From the NCBI RefSeq assembly GCF_947502395.1, contig NZ_CANMZM010000001.1, positions 434,001 through 498,000 of the forward strand: a stretch of DNA of 64,000 nt. Direction: 5' to 3'. Origin of the DNA: an uncultured Erythrobacter sp. (GTDB lineage: Bacteria > Pseudomonadota > Alphaproteobacteria > Sphingomonadales > Sphingomonadaceae). A program made the position numbers and the translations under genes. A model generated the notes under the pieces. The model worked only from the letters and a program-made list of their open reading frames with translations. It ran no database searches and was not told where the DNA came from. Within the stretch, counting starts at the first letter, position 1. Every line of letters starts with the position of its first letter. Of this stretch, positions 38,245 through 48,612 are shown one piece after another.

Positions 38245-39797
38245 CAGTGTTGGCCCTCCCCTTCGTGCGCTTCGAACTCGATCGCGTTAGCTGCCTTTTC
38301 AAGAGGCTCTCCGCTGGCAAGCGCTGCATCGCTGATTGGCGCTGACGCTGCAAGCCGCGCATCAAGTGCCGCGATATCTGCCCGCATGGGAGCAAGGAAA
38401 CTCTCAGGATATACGCCCATCCAAAGGACGACCGCAGCAATCGGGGTCATCATAATCCACTCACGCGCGGTGATGTCTTTCATCGCGGCGGCATCGGCGT
38501 TCTTCTGATCGCCAAAGGCTACGCGGCGGTAGAGGTAGAGCATGTAAGCTGCGCCCAAGATAATGCCGGTGGTGCTGACAAGCGCCACGAGGCTGGATGT
38601 TTGGTAGATGCCTGCAAGCGACAGGAACTCGCCCACAAAACCACTGGTGCCCGGAAGGCCGATCGAGGCCATCGTGAAGAGCAGGAAGAACAGCGCGTAA
38701 TACGGCATGTTGATGCTGAGCCCGCCGTAGCGTTCGATTTCGCGAGTGTGGAGCCGGTCGTAGATAACGCCAACACAAAGGAACAATGCGCCCGACACGA
38801 GACCGTGTGACAGCATAACGATCATCGCGCCTTCAAGGCCCTGCACGTTGAACGCGAACAGACCCACGGTCACAATCGCCATGTGAGCAACCGAAGAATA
38901 TGCGATAAGCTTCTTCATATCCGCCTGAACCAGCGCAACCAGCGAGGTGTAAATCACCGCGATCATCGAGAGGATGAATACGAACCATGCAAAGTCAGCA
39001 GACGCCTCTGGGAACATCGGCAGACTGAAACGGATAAAACCGTAGCCGCCCAGTTTCAGCAAAACGCCCGCAAGGATCACAGACCCTGCAGTTGGAGCCT
39101 GAACGTGAGCGTCAGGAAGCCAAGTGTGGAACGGCCACATCGGCACCTTCACCGCAAAGCTCGCAAAGAACGCCAGCCACAGCCACGTCTGAGCCCCGCC
39201 GGGGAAGTCGTACTGCATCAGGGTTGGAATGTCGGAAGTGCCGGCCTCGCTCACCATCCAGAACATCGCGATCAGCATCAGAACCGAGCCAATCAGCGTG
39301 TACAGGAAGAATTTGTACGAAGCGTAGATGCGGTTGTCCCCGCCCCACACACCGATGATCAGATACATCGGGATCAGGCCCGCCTCGAAGAAGATGTAGA
39401 ACAGGAACAAATCCTGCGCTGCAAACGTCCCGATCATCAGCACTTCCATAAACAGGAAGGCCGCCATGTATTCGCCTACGCGCTTTTTGATCGCATCCCA
39501 GCTCGCCAAGATGCAGATCGGCATGAGGAACACACTGAGCATGATGAGCATCAACGCAATGCCGTCGATCCCGAGAGCGTAGGAGAAGCCAGCAACGAGC
39601 TCATACTTCTCTTGGAACTGCCACTGAGCGCCGTCGATCTCGTAATTGGCCCAGAGCATTACCCCGAGACCAAAGGTCAAAAGCGTCGCGCCAAGCGCAA
39701 TCACGCGCGAGGCTTGCCCGGCGAACAGACATGCGATGGCTGCCGCTAACGGCACCAACATCATGGTGGTGAGGATGGGAAAGTCCATTACGCTCAA
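38244..39797 (-). CDS. nuoM: NADH-quinone oxidoreductase subunit M
   Basis: 517-residue proton-pumping antiporter-like membrane subunit of complex I, with about 14 TM segments. Key signatures are FFEAGLIPMYLIIG (conserved Glu), VPMWPFHTWLPDAHVQAPTAGSV (in part; conserved Lys/His region), KKLIAYSSVAHMAIVT and LSHGLVSGALFL. The C-terminal tail is charged (EFEAHEGEGQH). It follows nuoL with six bases between. A 288-codon open frame on the opposite strand is a shadow of this gene. Confidence 0.96.
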   Translation of the reverse strand: MSVMDFPILTTMMLVPLAAAIACLFAGQASRVIALGATLLTFGLGVMLWANYEIDGAQWQFQEKYELVAGFSYALGIDGIALMLIMLSVFLMPICILASWDAIKKRVGEYMAAFLFMEVLMIGTFAAQDLFLFYIFFEAGLIPMYLIIGVWGGDNRIYASYKFFLYTLIGSVLMLIAMFWMVSEAGTSDIPTLMQYDFPGGAQTWLWLAFFASFAVKVPMWPFHTWLPDAHVQAPTAGSVILAGVLLKLGGYGFIRFSLPMFPEASADFAWFVFILSMIAVIYTSLVALVQADMKKLIAYSSVAHMAIVTVGLFAFNVQGLEGAMIVMLSHGLVSGALFLCVGVIYDRLHTREIERYGGLSINMPYYALFFLLFTMASIGLPGTSGFVGEFLSLAGIYQTSSLVALVSTTGIILGAAYMLYLYRRVAFGDQKNADAAAMKDITAREWIMMTPIAAVVLWMGVYPESFLAPMRADIAALDARLAASAPISDAALASGEPLEKAANAIEFEAHEGEGQH

Positions 39798-39803
39798 AGA
39801 CCC

Positions 39804-41798
39804 CTAGAGCAGCACATAAGTGACAGCGGCGATCAGCCCGAGAAGCATGATCAGCGCATAGGTGTAGAGATAGCCGGACTGGATCGTCTTGGCCGCAACC
39901 GAGCCGCGCTGAACCACTGCAGCGATGCCGTTGGGTCCAAAGCGATCGATGGTACCGACGTCGCCCAGTTTCCAGAACTGGCGTCCGAACCAGAAGGCTG
40001 GCTTTACGAAGATCGCATCGTACAGCTCGTCGAAATACCATTTGCGGAACACGAAGTTGTGTAGCCACCCAAAGCTGGCGACGAACTTGGCGGGAATATC
40101 AGGCTTCGCGATATAGGCGATATAGGCTCCGACAAAGCCCAGAACCATGACCACGAAGGCAGAGTACTTCACCCAATATGGCACGTCATGAAGGGCGTGG
40201 ATGAGGTTCTCGTTGTAGAAGATTGAACCAGCCCAGAAGGCCGCATCGTCAATAAAGCTTGGCGCGAAAACCTGCCCTGCAAGCACAGCTCCGGTCGATA
40301 GAACCGCAAGCGGAATGAGCATCGCAATCGGGCTCTCATGCGGGTGATAGCCGCCGGTTGTGTCTTCGCCCGCTTCTTCGGGTGTCTTGTGGACCGTGTG
40401 CTGAATATGCTCGCTCTCAATCCAGCGCGGCTTACCCCAGAAGGTAAGGAACATCAGACGCCAGCTGTAGAAGCTGGTGAGCAGCGCCGCCGTAACACCG
40501 GCCCAGAAGGCAATCGCGCTGGTGGTGGTGCCGCGCGCAAAGGCCGCTTCAAGGATGGCGTCCTTAGACCAGAAGCCCGCAAAGCCTGCGCCGAGGTGAT
40601 ACACACCAAGACCCGTAATCGCGAGAGTGCCCAAGAGCATCGCAACAAAGGTGATAGGGATCGCCTTCCTAAGACCGCCGTAATAGCGCATGTCCTGCTC
40701 ATGGTGCATCGCATGGATGACCGAGCCAGCGCCAAGGAACAGCAGTGCCTTAAAGAATGCGTGCGTGAACAGATGGAACATCGCCACGCCGTATGCGCCA
40801 ATGCCCGCTGCAAAGAACATATAGCCTAGCTGCGAACAGGTTGAGTACGCGATGACCCGCTTAATGTCCCACTGCGTCGTCCCGATGGTGGCGGCAAAGA
40901 AACACGTCGCCGCGCCCACAATCGTGACGATCATCAAGGCGGTCGGAGCCGCCTCAAACATCGGTGACAGGCGGCACACCATAAATACGCCTGCGGTCAC
41001 CATGGTCGCTGCGTGGATGAGAGCAGACACAGGCGTCGGCCCCTCCATCGCGTCGGGAAGCCAGGTGTGGAGCCCCAATTGCGCCGATTTACCCATGGCT
41101 CCGATAAAGAGCAGGAAGCACAGGATATCCATCGTCGGCAAACGCATACCGAGGAAACCGATAGTAGACCCGCTCATCCCAGCAGAAGCTGCCAAGATTT
41201 CAGGAATAGAGGTCGTCTGAAACACCAGGAAGGTGCCGAAAATCCCCAGCATAAAGCCAAGATCGCCCACGCGGTTGACCACAAAGGCCTTGATCGCAGC
41301 AGCGCCAGCAGACGGCTTTTTGAACCAGAACCCGATGAGCAGGTACGAGGCAAGCCCCACCCCTTCCCAACCGAAGAACATCTGAACGAGGTTATCGGCC
41401 GTCACCAGCATCAGCATGGCGAAGGTGAAGAGCGAGAGATAGGCGAAGAAGCGCGGCTGATCCGGGTCTTCCTCCATATAGCCCCAGCTATACAAGTGCA
41501 CGAGCGCAGAGACCGAGTTGATCACCACCAGCATCACGGCGGTCAGAGCATCAACTCGCAAAGCCCAGTCAAAGGTCAAATCACCCGACTGCACCCATTG
41601 TAGGACGGGGACGACTTCGGCGGTGTGCGTACCGCTCAGGAACCCGATAAAGATCGGCCAGCTTAGCGCCGCCGACAGAAACAGCCCGCCCGTCGTAATC
41701 GACTTGGCAAGTGCGTTGCCCAGCATCCGGTTGCCAAGCCCTGCAATGATCGCAGCGATCAGCGGGGCAAAGACGATAATGAGGATTTGCGTTTCCAT
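39804..41798 (-). CDS. nuoL: NADH-quinone oxidoreductase subunit L
   Basis: 664-residue subunit, the most distal antiporter-like subunit of complex I, with the long lateral helix at the C-terminus. Signatures are [19 protein letters not shown] (Glu), [20 protein letters not shown] (Lys/His), [17 protein letters not shown] and [20 protein letters not shown]. The final TM helix and the connecting amphipathic helix (about 560-640) are present. It starts seven bases after nuoK. Confidence 0.96.
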   Translation of the reverse strand: METQILIIVFAPLIAAIIAGLGNRMLGNALAKSITTGGLFLSAALSWPIFIGFLSGTHTAEVVPVLQWVQSGDLTFDWALRVDALTAVMLVVINSVSALVHLYSWGYMEEDPDQPRFFAYLSLFTFAMLMLVTADNLVQMFFGWEGVGLASYLLIGFWFKKPSAGAAAIKAFVVNRVGDLGFMLGIFGTFLVFQTTSIPEILAASAGMSGSTIGFLGMRLPTMDILCFLLFIGAMGKSAQLGLHTWLPDAMEGPTPVSALIHAATMVTAGVFMVCRLSPMFEAAPTALMIVTIVGAATCFFAATIGTTQWDIKRVIAYSTCSQLGYMFFAAGIGAYGVAMFHLFTHAFFKALLFLGAGSVIHAMHHEQDMRYYGGLRKAIPITFVAMLLGTLAITGLGVYHLGAGFAGFWSKDAILEAAFARGTTTSAIAFWAGVTAALLTSFYSWRLMFLTFWGKPRWIESEHIQHTVHKTPEEAGEDTTGGYHPHESPIAMLIPLAVLSTGAVLAGQVFAPSFIDDAAFWAGSIFYNENLIHALHDVPYWVKYSAFVVMVLGFVGAYIAYIAKPDIPAKFVASFGWLHNFVFRKWYFDELYDAIFVKPAFWFGRQFWKLGDVGTIDRFGPNGIAAVVQRGSVAAKTIQSGYLYTYALIMLLGLIAAVTYVLL

Positions 41799-41805
41799 GC
41801 GTCGC

Positions 41806-42117
41806 TTATCCCTTCATCCGGTTTACATCATCGACCGCAATCGTGCCGCGGCCGCGATAGTAGATGACGAGAATGGCAAGCCCGATGGCCGCTTCAGCAG
41901 CCGCAACGGTGAGAACCATCATAGCAAACACCTGCCCCACCAGATCGCCCATAAAGGCGCTGAACGCGACAAGGTTGATATTAACGGCCAGAAGGATCAG
42001 CTCCACCGCCATCAGAATGACGATGACATTCTTCCGATTGAGGAAGATACCCAGCACGCCGAGCACAAAAAGGATCGCGCCCACGACAAGGTAGTGTTCA
42101 ATACCCACGGGTCCCAT
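41806..42117 (-). CDS. nuoK: NADH-quinone oxidoreductase subunit K
   Basis: 103-residue membrane subunit with three TM helices, including the conserved [20 protein letters not shown] with its membrane-embedded Glu, and the second Glu in [13 protein letters not shown]. Its ATG overlaps the nuoJ stop by one base (TGATG). It forms part of the E-channel next to NuoJ and NuoH that couples quinone reduction to proton pumping in known complexes. Confidence 0.96.
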   Translation of the reverse strand: MGPVGIEHYLVVGAILFVLGVLGIFLNRKNVIVILMAVELILLAVNINLVAFSAFMGDLVGQVFAMMVLTVAAAEAAIGLAILVIYYRGRGTIAVDDVNRMKG

Positions 42118-42740
42118 CAGAGCTCGACCCCTTTACCTATATCTGGGTTTTTCATAACCGTCGCCTCTTCCGGGCGGCGGGCGATTTGTTTGCCGATGTC
42201 TTGCTGTGCGCGACTTCCAGGAGGCGGTGCCTGGAAGGTCAGCACAATAGCGCCGATCATCGCAACCAGCAGGATGATCCCGGCGATCTCGAACAGCAGG
42301 ATATATCGGCCATAAAGCAGCGCGCCGATTGCCGCGATGTTTGAGGTGCTTGCGCTTACCGCAGCGGTTCCATCGGGGGTACCAAGCTCAATTCCGCCAG
42401 CGCCGTAAGCGCCAAGGCCAAGCCCCAGTTCAGCCAGCAAGATCAGCGCAATGGCAATCCCCAGCGGGAAGTTCTTGATAAATCCGGCTCGCATCTCGGC
42501 AAAGTCGATGTCAAGCATCATCACCACGAATAGGAACAACACTGCAACCGCGCCGACATATACAATAACAAGCAGCATCGCGATGAACTCAGCGCCTACC
42601 AGCACCATCAATCCTGCCGCGTTGAAGAAGGAAAGGATGAGCCACAGCACGGAGTGTACGGGGTTTCGCGCCATGATCACCATGACCGCACTGGCAACAA
42701 CAAGCGTCGCGAAGAGATAAAAGGCGAGAGTTTGTATCAT
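42117..42740 (-). CDS. nuoJ: NADH-quinone oxidoreductase subunit J
   Basis: 207-residue membrane subunit with five TM segments. The family signature is visible at [21 protein letters not shown] and [20 protein letters not shown] (pi-bulge helix TM3). The soluble C-terminal tail carries [14 protein letters not shown]. It lies 39 bases after nuoI, the largest gap in the nuoI-nuoN stretch. I see nothing of note in that gap. Confidence 0.95.
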   Translation of the reverse strand: MIQTLAFYLFATLVVASAVMVIMARNPVHSVLWLILSFFNAAGLMVLVGAEFIAMLLVIVYVGAVAVLFLFVVMMLDIDFAEMRAGFIKNFPLGIAIALILLAELGLGLGAYGAGGIELGTPDGTAAVSASTSNIAAIGALLYGRYILLFEIAGIILLVAMIGAIVLTFQAPPPGSRAQQDIGKQIARRPEEATVMKNPDIGKGVEL

Positions 42741-42779
42741 AATCCCTGTTGTCCGTCGGCCGTCCGGTCTGATGGGCCC

Positions 42780-43268
42780 CTAGCGATAGGGCGCATCGGC
42801 TTCAAGATTGGCCGCGATGGCCCGCTCCCATTTGTCACCATTCGCGAGAAGCTTAGCCTTGTCATAGAGCAGTTCCTCGCGTGTTTCGGTGGCGTATTCA
42901 AAGTTTGGCCCCTCTACCACGGCATCCACCGGGCAGGCCTCCTGACAAAATCCACAATAGATGCATTTCGTCATATCAATGTCATAGCGCGTGGTGCGGC
43001 GCGATCCGTCCTCGCGCGGTTCGGCCTCGATCGTGATCGCCTGCGCTGGACACACTGCTTCGCAAAGCTTGCAAGCGATGCAGCGCTCTTCACCGTTCGG
43101 ATAACGGCGCAGCGCATGCTCGCCGCGAAAACGCGGGCTAAGCGGCGATTTCTCAAACGGATAGTTGATCGTCACCTTGGGCTTGAAGAAATACTTCAAG
43201 GTCAGCGCATGCGCTTTCAGGAATTCCCAAAGGGTGAAGCTCTTTAGGAGCTGGGTTGCGGTGGTCAT
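42780..43268 (-). CDS. nuoI: NADH-quinone oxidoreductase subunit I
   Basis: 162-residue ferredoxin-like subunit holding two [4Fe-4S] clusters (N6a and N6b). The cysteine motifs are [12 protein letters not shown] and [12 protein letters not shown]. The N-terminal amphipathic helix ([22 protein letters not shown], in part) sits against the membrane arm. It starts at ATG 43268 inside the nuoH stop (ATGA). Confidence 0.97.
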   Translation of the reverse strand: MTTATQLLKSFTLWEFLKAHALTLKYFFKPKVTINYPFEKSPLSPRFRGEHALRRYPNGEERCIACKLCEAVCPAQAITIEAEPREDGSRRTTRYDIDMTKCIYCGFCQEACPVDAVVEGPNFEYATETREELLYDKAKLLANGDKWERAIAANLEADAPYR

Positions 43269-44404
43269 GATGCAGTACTCACAGCTGGGGTCGGGGCCTC
43301 GACAGCTTCAACAATTTGGTCGGGAGTTACGGTTGCTGGGTCAACAAGCGACGGAGCGTCGGTGAAATGCCCGGTCGCCATCAGGTAACCACTGATCACT
43401 GCGACAAACACAAGGCTCATCGGCAGGAACACCTTCCAGCCAAGACGCATCAACTGGTCATAGCGATAGCGCGGCACGGTGGCCCAAATCCAGCTGAACA
43501 GCAGGAAGAAGAAGAAGGTCTTCAAGAGGAACCAGATAAAGCCCGGCACATAGTAGAGCGGTGCCCACTCAATTGGTGGCAACCACCCGCCCATAAACAG
43601 GATCGTGCACAGCGAACACATCAGCAGGATGTTCGCATATTCGCCCAGCCAGAACAGCGCGAAAGCCATCGACGAATATTCAGTCTGATAGCCGGCAACG
43701 AGTTCGGACTCGGCCTCTGTCAGGTCGAACGGAGCGCGCGCCGTCTCAGCCAGAGCCGAGATAAAGAACACCACAAACATCGGGAAAAGCAGCGGGTTAA
43801 AGAAGAACCCGTTGACGAAACCAAGCCCGTGTCCGCGTTGTGCCTCGACGATGCCGCTCATATTGAACGTGCCCGCCCACAAGACAACGCACACCAGAAT
43901 AAAGCCGATGGATACCTCGTAAGAGATCATTTGCGCTGCGGCCCGCATGGCGGAGAAGAAGGGGTACTTCGAGTTCGACGCCCACCCGCTCATCACCACG
44001 CCATAAACGCCCAACGAGCTGATCGCGAGGATGTAGAGGAGCCCGACATTGATGTCGGCCAGCACCACGCCATCGCCAAATGGGATCACCGCCCACGCGG
44101 CCAAAGCCACGGTAAAGGTGATGATCGGCGCAAGCAGGAAGATGCCTTTGTTGGCAGCGCTTGGGATAATGGTCTCTTGCAAAAAGACCTTGAGCCCGTC
44201 CGCAAAGCTCTGAAGCAGGCCAAACGGCCCCACCACATTGGGCCCACGCCGAAGCATAATCGCGCCCAGCACCTTACGGTCGACATAAATCACCATGGCC
44301 ACCGCCAGCATAACGGGAAGCGCGATCAAGAGGATGCCCGCAATCGTGGCGACACCCCAGGCCCACTCATACGGGAGGCCAAGACCTTCAAAGAACGCGG
44401 TCAT
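43265..44404 (-). CDS. nuoH: NADH-quinone oxidoreductase subunit H
   Basis: 379-residue membrane subunit that forms the quinone chamber with NuoB and NuoD. About eight TM helices are seen, with ERKVLG-type [20 protein letters not shown], the acidic loop [20 protein letters not shown] and [13 protein letters not shown]. The frame is open to 44542, but ATG 44404 is taken. The extra 46 codons translate the BIME-like repeat between nuoG and nuoH and are not conserved protein sequence. The C-terminal tail ([20 protein letters not shown]) is somewhat long. Confidence 0.95.
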   Translation of the reverse strand: MTAFFEGLGLPYEWAWGVATIAGILLIALPVMLAVAMVIYVDRKVLGAIMLRRGPNVVGPFGLLQSFADGLKVFLQETIIPSAANKGIFLLAPIITFTVALAAWAVIPFGDGVVLADINVGLLYILAISSLGVYGVVMSGWASNSKYPFFSAMRAAAQMISYEVSIGFILVCVVLWAGTFNMSGIVEAQRGHGLGFVNGFFFNPLLFPMFVVFFISALAETARAPFDLTEAESELVAGYQTEYSSMAFALFWLGEYANILLMCSLCTILFMGGWLPPIEWAPLYYVPGFIWFLLKTFFFFLLFSWIWATVPRYRYDQLMRLGWKVFLPMSLVFVAVISGYLMATGHFTDAPSLVDPATVTPDQIVEAVEAPTPAVSTAS

Positions 44405-44419
44405 TGATATGCCCCTTTC

Positions 44420-44496
44420 GTCACCCCGGCGAAGGCCGGGGTCCAGTGGGGAGCCACTGCGGTTGGAAGCTGGATTCCGGCCTTCGCCGGAATGAC
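44420..44496. repeat. BIME-like pair of inverted palindromic (REP-type) units
   Basis: Two 27-base units in opposite orientation (44420-44446 and 44470-44496) flank a 23-base spacer between the nuoG stop and the nuoH start. Each unit is itself a hairpin: CCCCGGC-GAAG-GCCGGGG and TTCCGGC-CTTC-GCCGGAA. The outer arms match at 23 of 27 positions, and all four differences still give G.U pairs in RNA. The GTCA..CCGGCGAAGGCCGG..TCCAG pattern is a dispersed intergenic repeat in many alphaproteobacteria. No second copy was noticed in this window. Confidence 0.88.
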
Positions 44497-44516
44497 TGTT
44501 GTGCGTGAGTGAAGGC

Positions 44517-46532
44517 TCATTCCGCAGCCTCCTTGATCTCATCGCCGTGGAGCAGTTCTGCCGAACATTGTTGCATCACAGAGGACGCGCGGGCGATGGG
44601 GTTGGTGAGGTAGAAATCTTTGACCGGATAGGCTGCGATTGTGCCTTCCGCCTTGGCCTTGCTGTCCGCCTTGGGAAGCGCGCCGTAATCGGCAAGAGCC
44701 TCTTCACCCAGAGCAGGCACTTCGGCGATCATCGCGCCTTGCAACTGTGCAAAACTGTCAAAGCCGACGCTCACACCTATCGCATCGGCAAGCGCGCGCA
44801 GGATTGTCCAATCCTCACGCGCATCACCGGGTGCGAACACTGCTTTTTCAGCGAATTGAACGCGCCCTTCCGTGTTGACGTAAGTGCCATCTTTCTCAGC
44901 GTAAGACGCCGCTGGCAAAATGATGTCAGCGTTATGTGCACCTTTGTCGCCGTGGTGACCGATGTAGACTTTGAGGCTGCCCTCAAAGGCTGCATAGTCC
45001 ATCTCATCCGCGCCAAGGCTAAAGAGCACTTTTGGCTTGGCAGCAGCGATATCCGCCATGCCACCCTCAGCTGCATAACCAAGCATCAAGCCGCCCATGC
45101 GAGCCGCGCTCATGTGAAGGACATTAAAGCCGTTCCAGCCATCTTTTACGAGGCCAAATTTGTCGACGAGCTTCAGCGCAGCGCCCAATGCGCCGGCCGC
45201 CAAAGCCGCACCGCCAAGGATAACCGCAGGACGCTCAGCTGCCTTCATGGCATCGCCGAGGGCTTTTGGCACACGATTCAGAACCTTGAGGTCTTCACCA
45301 AGGAATTCTGCCGGATAAGTGGTCTCCCACTCCGGCCCGACCACAAACACTTTCGCGCCCGCCTTCACAGCCTTGCGAATGCGAGCATTCACCAGCGCCG
45401 CTTCCCAGCGGATGTGCGAGCCGACGATCAGGATGCAGTCCGCCGTCTCAATCCCAGCAAGGCCTGAGTTAAAGTTCACCGCAGCAAGGTTCGACACGTC
45501 ATAGGTCATGCCCGTCTGGCGACCTTCGAGCAGGGTCGAACCGCAAGCCTTGAGCAGCGCCTTGGCCGCGAACATGGTCTCACAATCGACCATATCGCCA
45601 GCGACCGCTGCGACGGAGGATTTGTCCGCCTCTAGCGCGGAAGCAACCGTTCCGAACGCCTCATTCCAATCAGAAGCCGCAAGCTTGCCGTCCTTGCGCA
45701 CAAAAACGCGGTCCAAGCGGCGCTTGGTCAAACCATCGACCTGATAGCGAGCCTTATCCGAGAGCCATTCTTCGTTCACATCATCGTTTACACGCGGCAG
45801 GGCGCGCATCACTTCTCGGCCCTTGGAGTGCAGCGAAATGTTCGCGCCAACAGCATCAGACACGTCGATGCTCAGCGTCCGCTTCAATTCCCAAGGGCGA
45901 GCCTCAAACGCATAAGGACGCGAGGTCAGAGCACCCACAGGGCAAAGATCAATCACATTTGCGGAAAGCTCATGCGCCGCGGCCTGCTCAAGATAGGTTG
46001 TGATCTGCATATCTTCGCCGCGATACAGCGCGCCGATTTCATCAACGCCCGCAATCTCTTCAGAGAACCGCACACAGCGCGTGCAGTGAATGCAGCGGGT
46101 CATCACCGTCTTTATCAGCGGCCCCATATACTTTTCAGACACCGCGCGCTTGTTCTCAGAGGTCCGCGAGGCGCCTTTGCCATAGGTCATGGACTGGTCT
46201 TGCAGGTCGCACTCACCGCCCTGGTCGCAAATCGGGCAATCGAGCGGGTGGTTGATCAGGAGAAACTCCATCACCCCTTCGCGCGCCTTCTTGACCATGG
46301 CGCTGTCGGTGCGGATTTCCTGACCCTCGGTAGCCGGAAGTGCACAAGACGCCTGAGGCTTAGGCGGCCCCGGCTTCACTTCGACCAGACACATGCGGCA
46401 ATTGCCCGCAATCGACAGGCGCTCGTGATAGCAGAAGCGCGGGATTTCCTTCCCCGCTTCCTCGCACGCCTGAAGCACGGTCGCCCCTTGTGGGACTTCG
46501 ATCTCTTGGCCGTCTACGGTAACCTTAGGCAT
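44517..46532 (-). CDS. nuoG: NADH-quinone oxidoreductase subunit G
   Basis: 671-residue peripheral-arm subunit with several Fe-S clusters. The N-terminal [2Fe-2S] domain has [20 protein letters not shown], followed by HxCxxC ([19 protein letters not shown]) and [17 protein letters not shown] molybdopterin-oxidoreductase-like domain follows. ATG 46532 is selected because AAAAGGG lies nine bases upstream; ATG 46541 touches that Shine-Dalgarno sequence and ATG-like 46559 is further out. It overlaps the upstream 71-codon micro-gene by eight bases. The BIME-like repeat lies after its stop. Confidence 0.95.
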   Translation of the reverse strand: MPKVTVDGQEIEVPQGATVLQACEEAGKEIPRFCYHERLSIAGNCRMCLVEVKPGPPKPQASCALPATEGQEIRTDSAMVKKAREGVMEFLLINHPLDCPICDQGGECDLQDQSMTYGKGASRTSENKRAVSEKYMGPLIKTVMTRCIHCTRCVRFSEEIAGVDEIGALYRGEDMQITTYLEQAAAHELSANVIDLCPVGALTSRPYAFEARPWELKRTLSIDVSDAVGANISLHSKGREVMRALPRVNDDVNEEWLSDKARYQVDGLTKRRLDRVFVRKDGKLAASDWNEAFGTVASALEADKSSVAAVAGDMVDCETMFAAKALLKACGSTLLEGRQTGMTYDVSNLAAVNFNSGLAGIETADCILIVGSHIRWEAALVNARIRKAVKAGAKVFVVGPEWETTYPAEFLGEDLKVLNRVPKALGDAMKAAERPAVILGGAALAAGALGAALKLVDKFGLVKDGWNGFNVLHMSAARMGGLMLGYAAEGGMADIAAAKPKVLFSLGADEMDYAAFEGSLKVYIGHHGDKGAHNADIILPAASYAEKDGTYVNTEGRVQFAEKAVFAPGDAREDWTILRALADAIGVSVGFDSFAQLQGAMIAEVPALGEEALADYGALPKADSKAKAEGTIAAYPVKDFYLTNPIARASSVMQQCSAELLHGDEIKEAAE

Positions 46533-46740
46533 GGGTTTCATCCCTTTTCGGATAGCCAAGTTTCACGGCCGTAAAGCTAGCAACAGTCAACACAGCAAGA
46601 GCAAGTGGCGGGATAACCCAACTGGCAAAGCTCTCTGCGCCAACGGCAAATTCGCCATAGCGATCAACGGTTAGCACAATCGCGGCCGCAGCAAAGGCCG
46701 CGCTGATCAAATAGCCCGTGGTCTTCTTGAGGGCGCTCAT
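46525..46740 (-). CDS. Small two-helix membrane protein between nuoF and nuoG
   Basis: 71 residues with two hydrophobic helices (about 9-25 and 39-60) and a basic-acidic tail ([12 protein letters not shown]). ATG 46740 overlaps the nuoF stop as ATGA. Its own stop lies inside the start region of nuoG, so translation of all three is coupled. I do not recognise a family. It may be a lineage-specific complex I assembly or accessory subunit, but that rests on position only. Confidence 0.8.
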   Translation of the reverse strand: MSALKKTTGYLISAAFAAAAIVLTVDRYGEFAVGAESFASWVIPPLALAVLTVASFTAVKLGYPKRDETHA

Positions 46741-48032
46741 TCCGCTGCCTCCCGGAATTGTGCGTTGTGCTCTTCGATCCGGCGCTCAAGCTCGGGGCGG
46801 AAGTGGCGGATCAGGCCTTGGATCGGCCATGCGGCTGCGTCGCCAAGCGCACAGATAGTGTGGCCTTCGACCTGCTTGGTCACCTCTTGCAGCATGTCGA
46901 TCTCTTCGATCTCTGCATCGCCAGTGCGAAGCCGCTCCATCATGCGCCACATCCAACCAGTGCCCTCACGGCACGGCGTGCATTGGCCGCAGCTCTCGTG
47001 CTTGTAGAAGTAGCTAAGGCGAGAAATGGCGCGCACGATATCGGTGGACTTGTCCATCACGATAACGCCAGCGGTCCCCAGCCCTGAGCCCAAGTCTTTG
47101 AGACCGTCGAAATCCATCGGAGCGTCCCAGATCTGCTCAGCAGGGACCAGGGGGACCGATGAACCGCCGGGAATAACCGCGAGGAGATTGTCCTTGCCGC
47201 CGCGAATGCCGCCGCAGTGTTTCTCGATTAGCTCGCTGAACGGGATGCTCAGGGCCTCTTCGACCACGCAAGGCTTGTGCACATGGCCGCTGATCTGGAA
47301 GAGCTTGGTGCCCTTGTTGTTCTCACGCCCAAAGCTCGCAAACCATTCGGCACTGCGGCGAAGGATGGTGGGCACAACCGCAATGCTCTCAACATTGTTG
47401 ACGGTCGTCGGACAGCCATAAAGCCCAGCACCCGCCGGGAAAGGCGGCTTCAAGCGCGGCTGACCCTTTTTGCCCTCAAGGCTCTCGATCATCGCGGTTT
47501 CTTCACCGCAAATGTATGCGCCTGCGCCCCGGTGCATGAAGACGTCGAAATCATAACCCGAGCCACTGGCATTCTTACCAATCAGCCCCGCGTCATACGC
47601 CTCATCAATCGCCGCCTGAAGCGTTTCCGCCTCGCGGATATATTCGCCGCGAATATAGATGTAGGCGGCGCGAGCACGCATGGCGAAGCCAGCAACCAAA
47701 GCGCCTTCGATCAGCTTGTGCGGATCGTGGCGGATAATCTCACGGTCTTTACACGAACCCGGCTCAGATTCGTCGGCATTGATAACGAGGAAGCTTGGCC
47801 GGCCATCGGCGCTTTGCTTTGGCATAAACGACCATTTGAGACCCGTCGGGAAACCCGCCCCGCCCCGGCCACGCAGGCCAGATGCCTTGATCTCTTCGAT
47901 GATCGCATCCTGGCCACGCTCAATAAGAGCCTTGGTGCCATCCCAATCGCCGCGCTTCTGTGCTGCTTTGAGGCCCCAATCCTGGAAGCCATAGACATTG
48001 GTAAAGATGCGGTCCTTATCAGCCAGCATCAT
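46737..48032 (-). CDS. nuoF: NADH-quinone oxidoreductase subunit F
   Basis: 431-residue subunit that binds NADH and FMN and holds [4Fe-4S] cluster N3. The motifs are [19 protein letters not shown] (NADH/FMN), [19 protein letters not shown], the late [16 protein letters not shown] (three Cys) and a single later Cys in [15 protein letters not shown] 48032 (or 48029, MMLADKD) has AAGGGATC upstream and lies inside the 61-codon micro-gene, overlapping by 14 bases. Confidence 0.97.
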   Translation of the reverse strand: MMLADKDRIFTNVYGFQDWGLKAAQKRGDWDGTKALIERGQDAIIEEIKASGLRGRGGAGFPTGLKWSFMPKQSADGRPSFLVINADESEPGSCKDREIIRHDPHKLIEGALVAGFAMRARAAYIYIRGEYIREAETLQAAIDEAYDAGLIGKNASGSGYDFDVFMHRGAGAYICGEETAMIESLEGKKGQPRLKPPFPAGAGLYGCPTTVNNVESIAVVPTILRRSAEWFASFGRENNKGTKLFQISGHVHKPCVVEEALSIPFSELIEKHCGGIRGGKDNLLAVIPGGSSVPLVPAEQIWDAPMDFDGLKDLGSGLGTAGVIVMDKSTDIVRAISRLSYFYKHESCGQCTPCREGTGWMWRMMERLRTGDAEIEEIDMLQEVTKQVEGHTICALGDAAAWPIQGLIRHFRPELERRIEEHNAQFREAAE

Positions 48033-48204
48033 TTGATCCCTTACTGTGTGTTTTGCTGAAAATGCCGGCCGCCAGCGAAGTGATCACAAAGCCGCCTGCG
48101 ATAAAGATAAATGCGGACGAATTGCCCCCGATTGCCAGGGCATAGATACCGTAGAATATGATCGCTACACCAAGCACAAAGCCAAGAAGACTAAGTTTGC
48201 TCAT
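48019..48204 (-). CDS. Small two-helix membrane protein upstream of nuoF
   Basis: 61 residues. Hydrophobic helices at about 5-25 ([20 protein letters not shown]) and 31-48 ([16 protein letters not shown]) are followed by a polar tail. ATG 48204 has AAAGGGCAG upstream and overlaps the stop of the next micro-gene as ATGA. The 3' end overlaps the nuoF start by 14 bases. The family is unknown. Confidence 0.78.
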   Translation of the reverse strand: MSKLSLLGFVLGVAIIFYGIYALAIGGNSSAFIFIAGGFVITSLAAGIFSKTHSKGSNDAG

Positions 48205-48377
48205 TGCTTCTGCCCTTTGCGTGCAATGCGTAACTGACGCAAAGTCAGAACCTGGAAAATCAGCCCCACTCCCATCAAAGCTATGCCAACCTCACGGTGA
48301 CCCGTAGCTGACAGGTAAGCGCCCGCGCCAAACGCCGCAAAACCGGCGAGCACTAAGAGAATTACGCCCCCGCTCAC
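48201..48377 (-). CDS. Micro-gene: 58-residue membrane protein in nuo operon
   Basis: A GTG start at 48377 overlaps the preceding stop as GTGA, and its TGA overlaps the next ATG as ATGA. The protein (MSGGVILLVLAGFAAFGAGA at its start) has two hydrophobic stretches (about 3-21 and 31-45) and a very basic end ([12 protein letters not shown]). There is no separate Shine-Dalgarno sequence, so coupling by re-initiation is likely. No family is recognised. The regular overlaps on both sides are the main evidence that it is real. Confidence 0.68.
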   Translation of the reverse strand: MSGGVILLVLAGFAAFGAGAYLSATGHREVGIALMGVGLIFQVLTLRQLRIARKGQKQ

Positions 48378-48469
48378 TGGTCATCATCCATGGTCTTGGC
48401 GTTGATAACAAACAGCACCACGGCGAGTGCCATGGCGACCGCACCAAGCGCAATCCAAACAGCACTCAT
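48374..48469 (-). CDS. Micro-gene: 31-residue single-helix membrane peptide
   Basis: ATG 48469 to TGA 48374 encodes MSAVWIALGAVAMALAVVLF followed by VINAKTMDDDQ, one TM helix with an acidic cytoplasmic-type end. AGGGGG lies about eight bases upstream of the start. It overlaps the 46-codon gene by ATGA and the 58-codon gene by GTGA. The size and form resemble the single-helix accessory peptides of respiratory complexes such as CydX or CcoQ/CcoS, but I see no sequence homology. Confidence 0.65.
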   Translation of the reverse strand: MSAVWIALGAVAMALAVVLFVINAKTMDDDQ

Positions 48470-48606
48470 CCGATCGCCCCCTGCTGCCAAAGCCCAAATG
48501 TAACGCCGAAAATCAGCACGATCACTGCCACACGCAAAAGGCCCATCAGCACCCTGTAGGCGATGAAGGCTATCCCAAGCGCAAGAAGAATCGAGACGAA
48601 GCCCAT
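48466..48606 (-). CDS. Micro-gene: 46-residue membrane protein after nuoE
   Basis: ATG 48606, six bases after the nuoE stop, starts MGFVSILLALGIAFIAYRVL. A second helix follows (about 22-40, GLLRVAVIVLIFGVTFGL), with the end QQGAIG. GGAG lies at the end of nuoE as a possible ribosome-binding site. Its TGA overlaps the next ATG (ATGA). No family is recognised. Confidence 0.68.
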   Translation of the reverse strand: MGFVSILLALGIAFIAYRVLMGLLRVAVIVLIFGVTFGLWQQGAIG

Positions 48607-48612
48607 CGCGAT

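Noticed and set aside
38883..39749. 288-codon plus-strand open frame opposite nuoM
   Set aside because: It is antisense to a clear nuoM gene; the translation is charged and low in complexity with no domain, as expected of a shadow frame in GC-rich DNA.
43316..44407. 363-codon plus-strand open frame opposite nuoH
   Set aside because: Antisense to nuoH, full of His/Arg/Gln/Glu as a complement of membrane-protein codons, with no family features.
44405..44542. 46-codon N-terminal extension of nuoH
   Set aside because: The codons translate the BIME-like repeat ([13 protein letters not shown] peptide typical of such repeats), and the conserved NuoH N-terminus begins at 44404.
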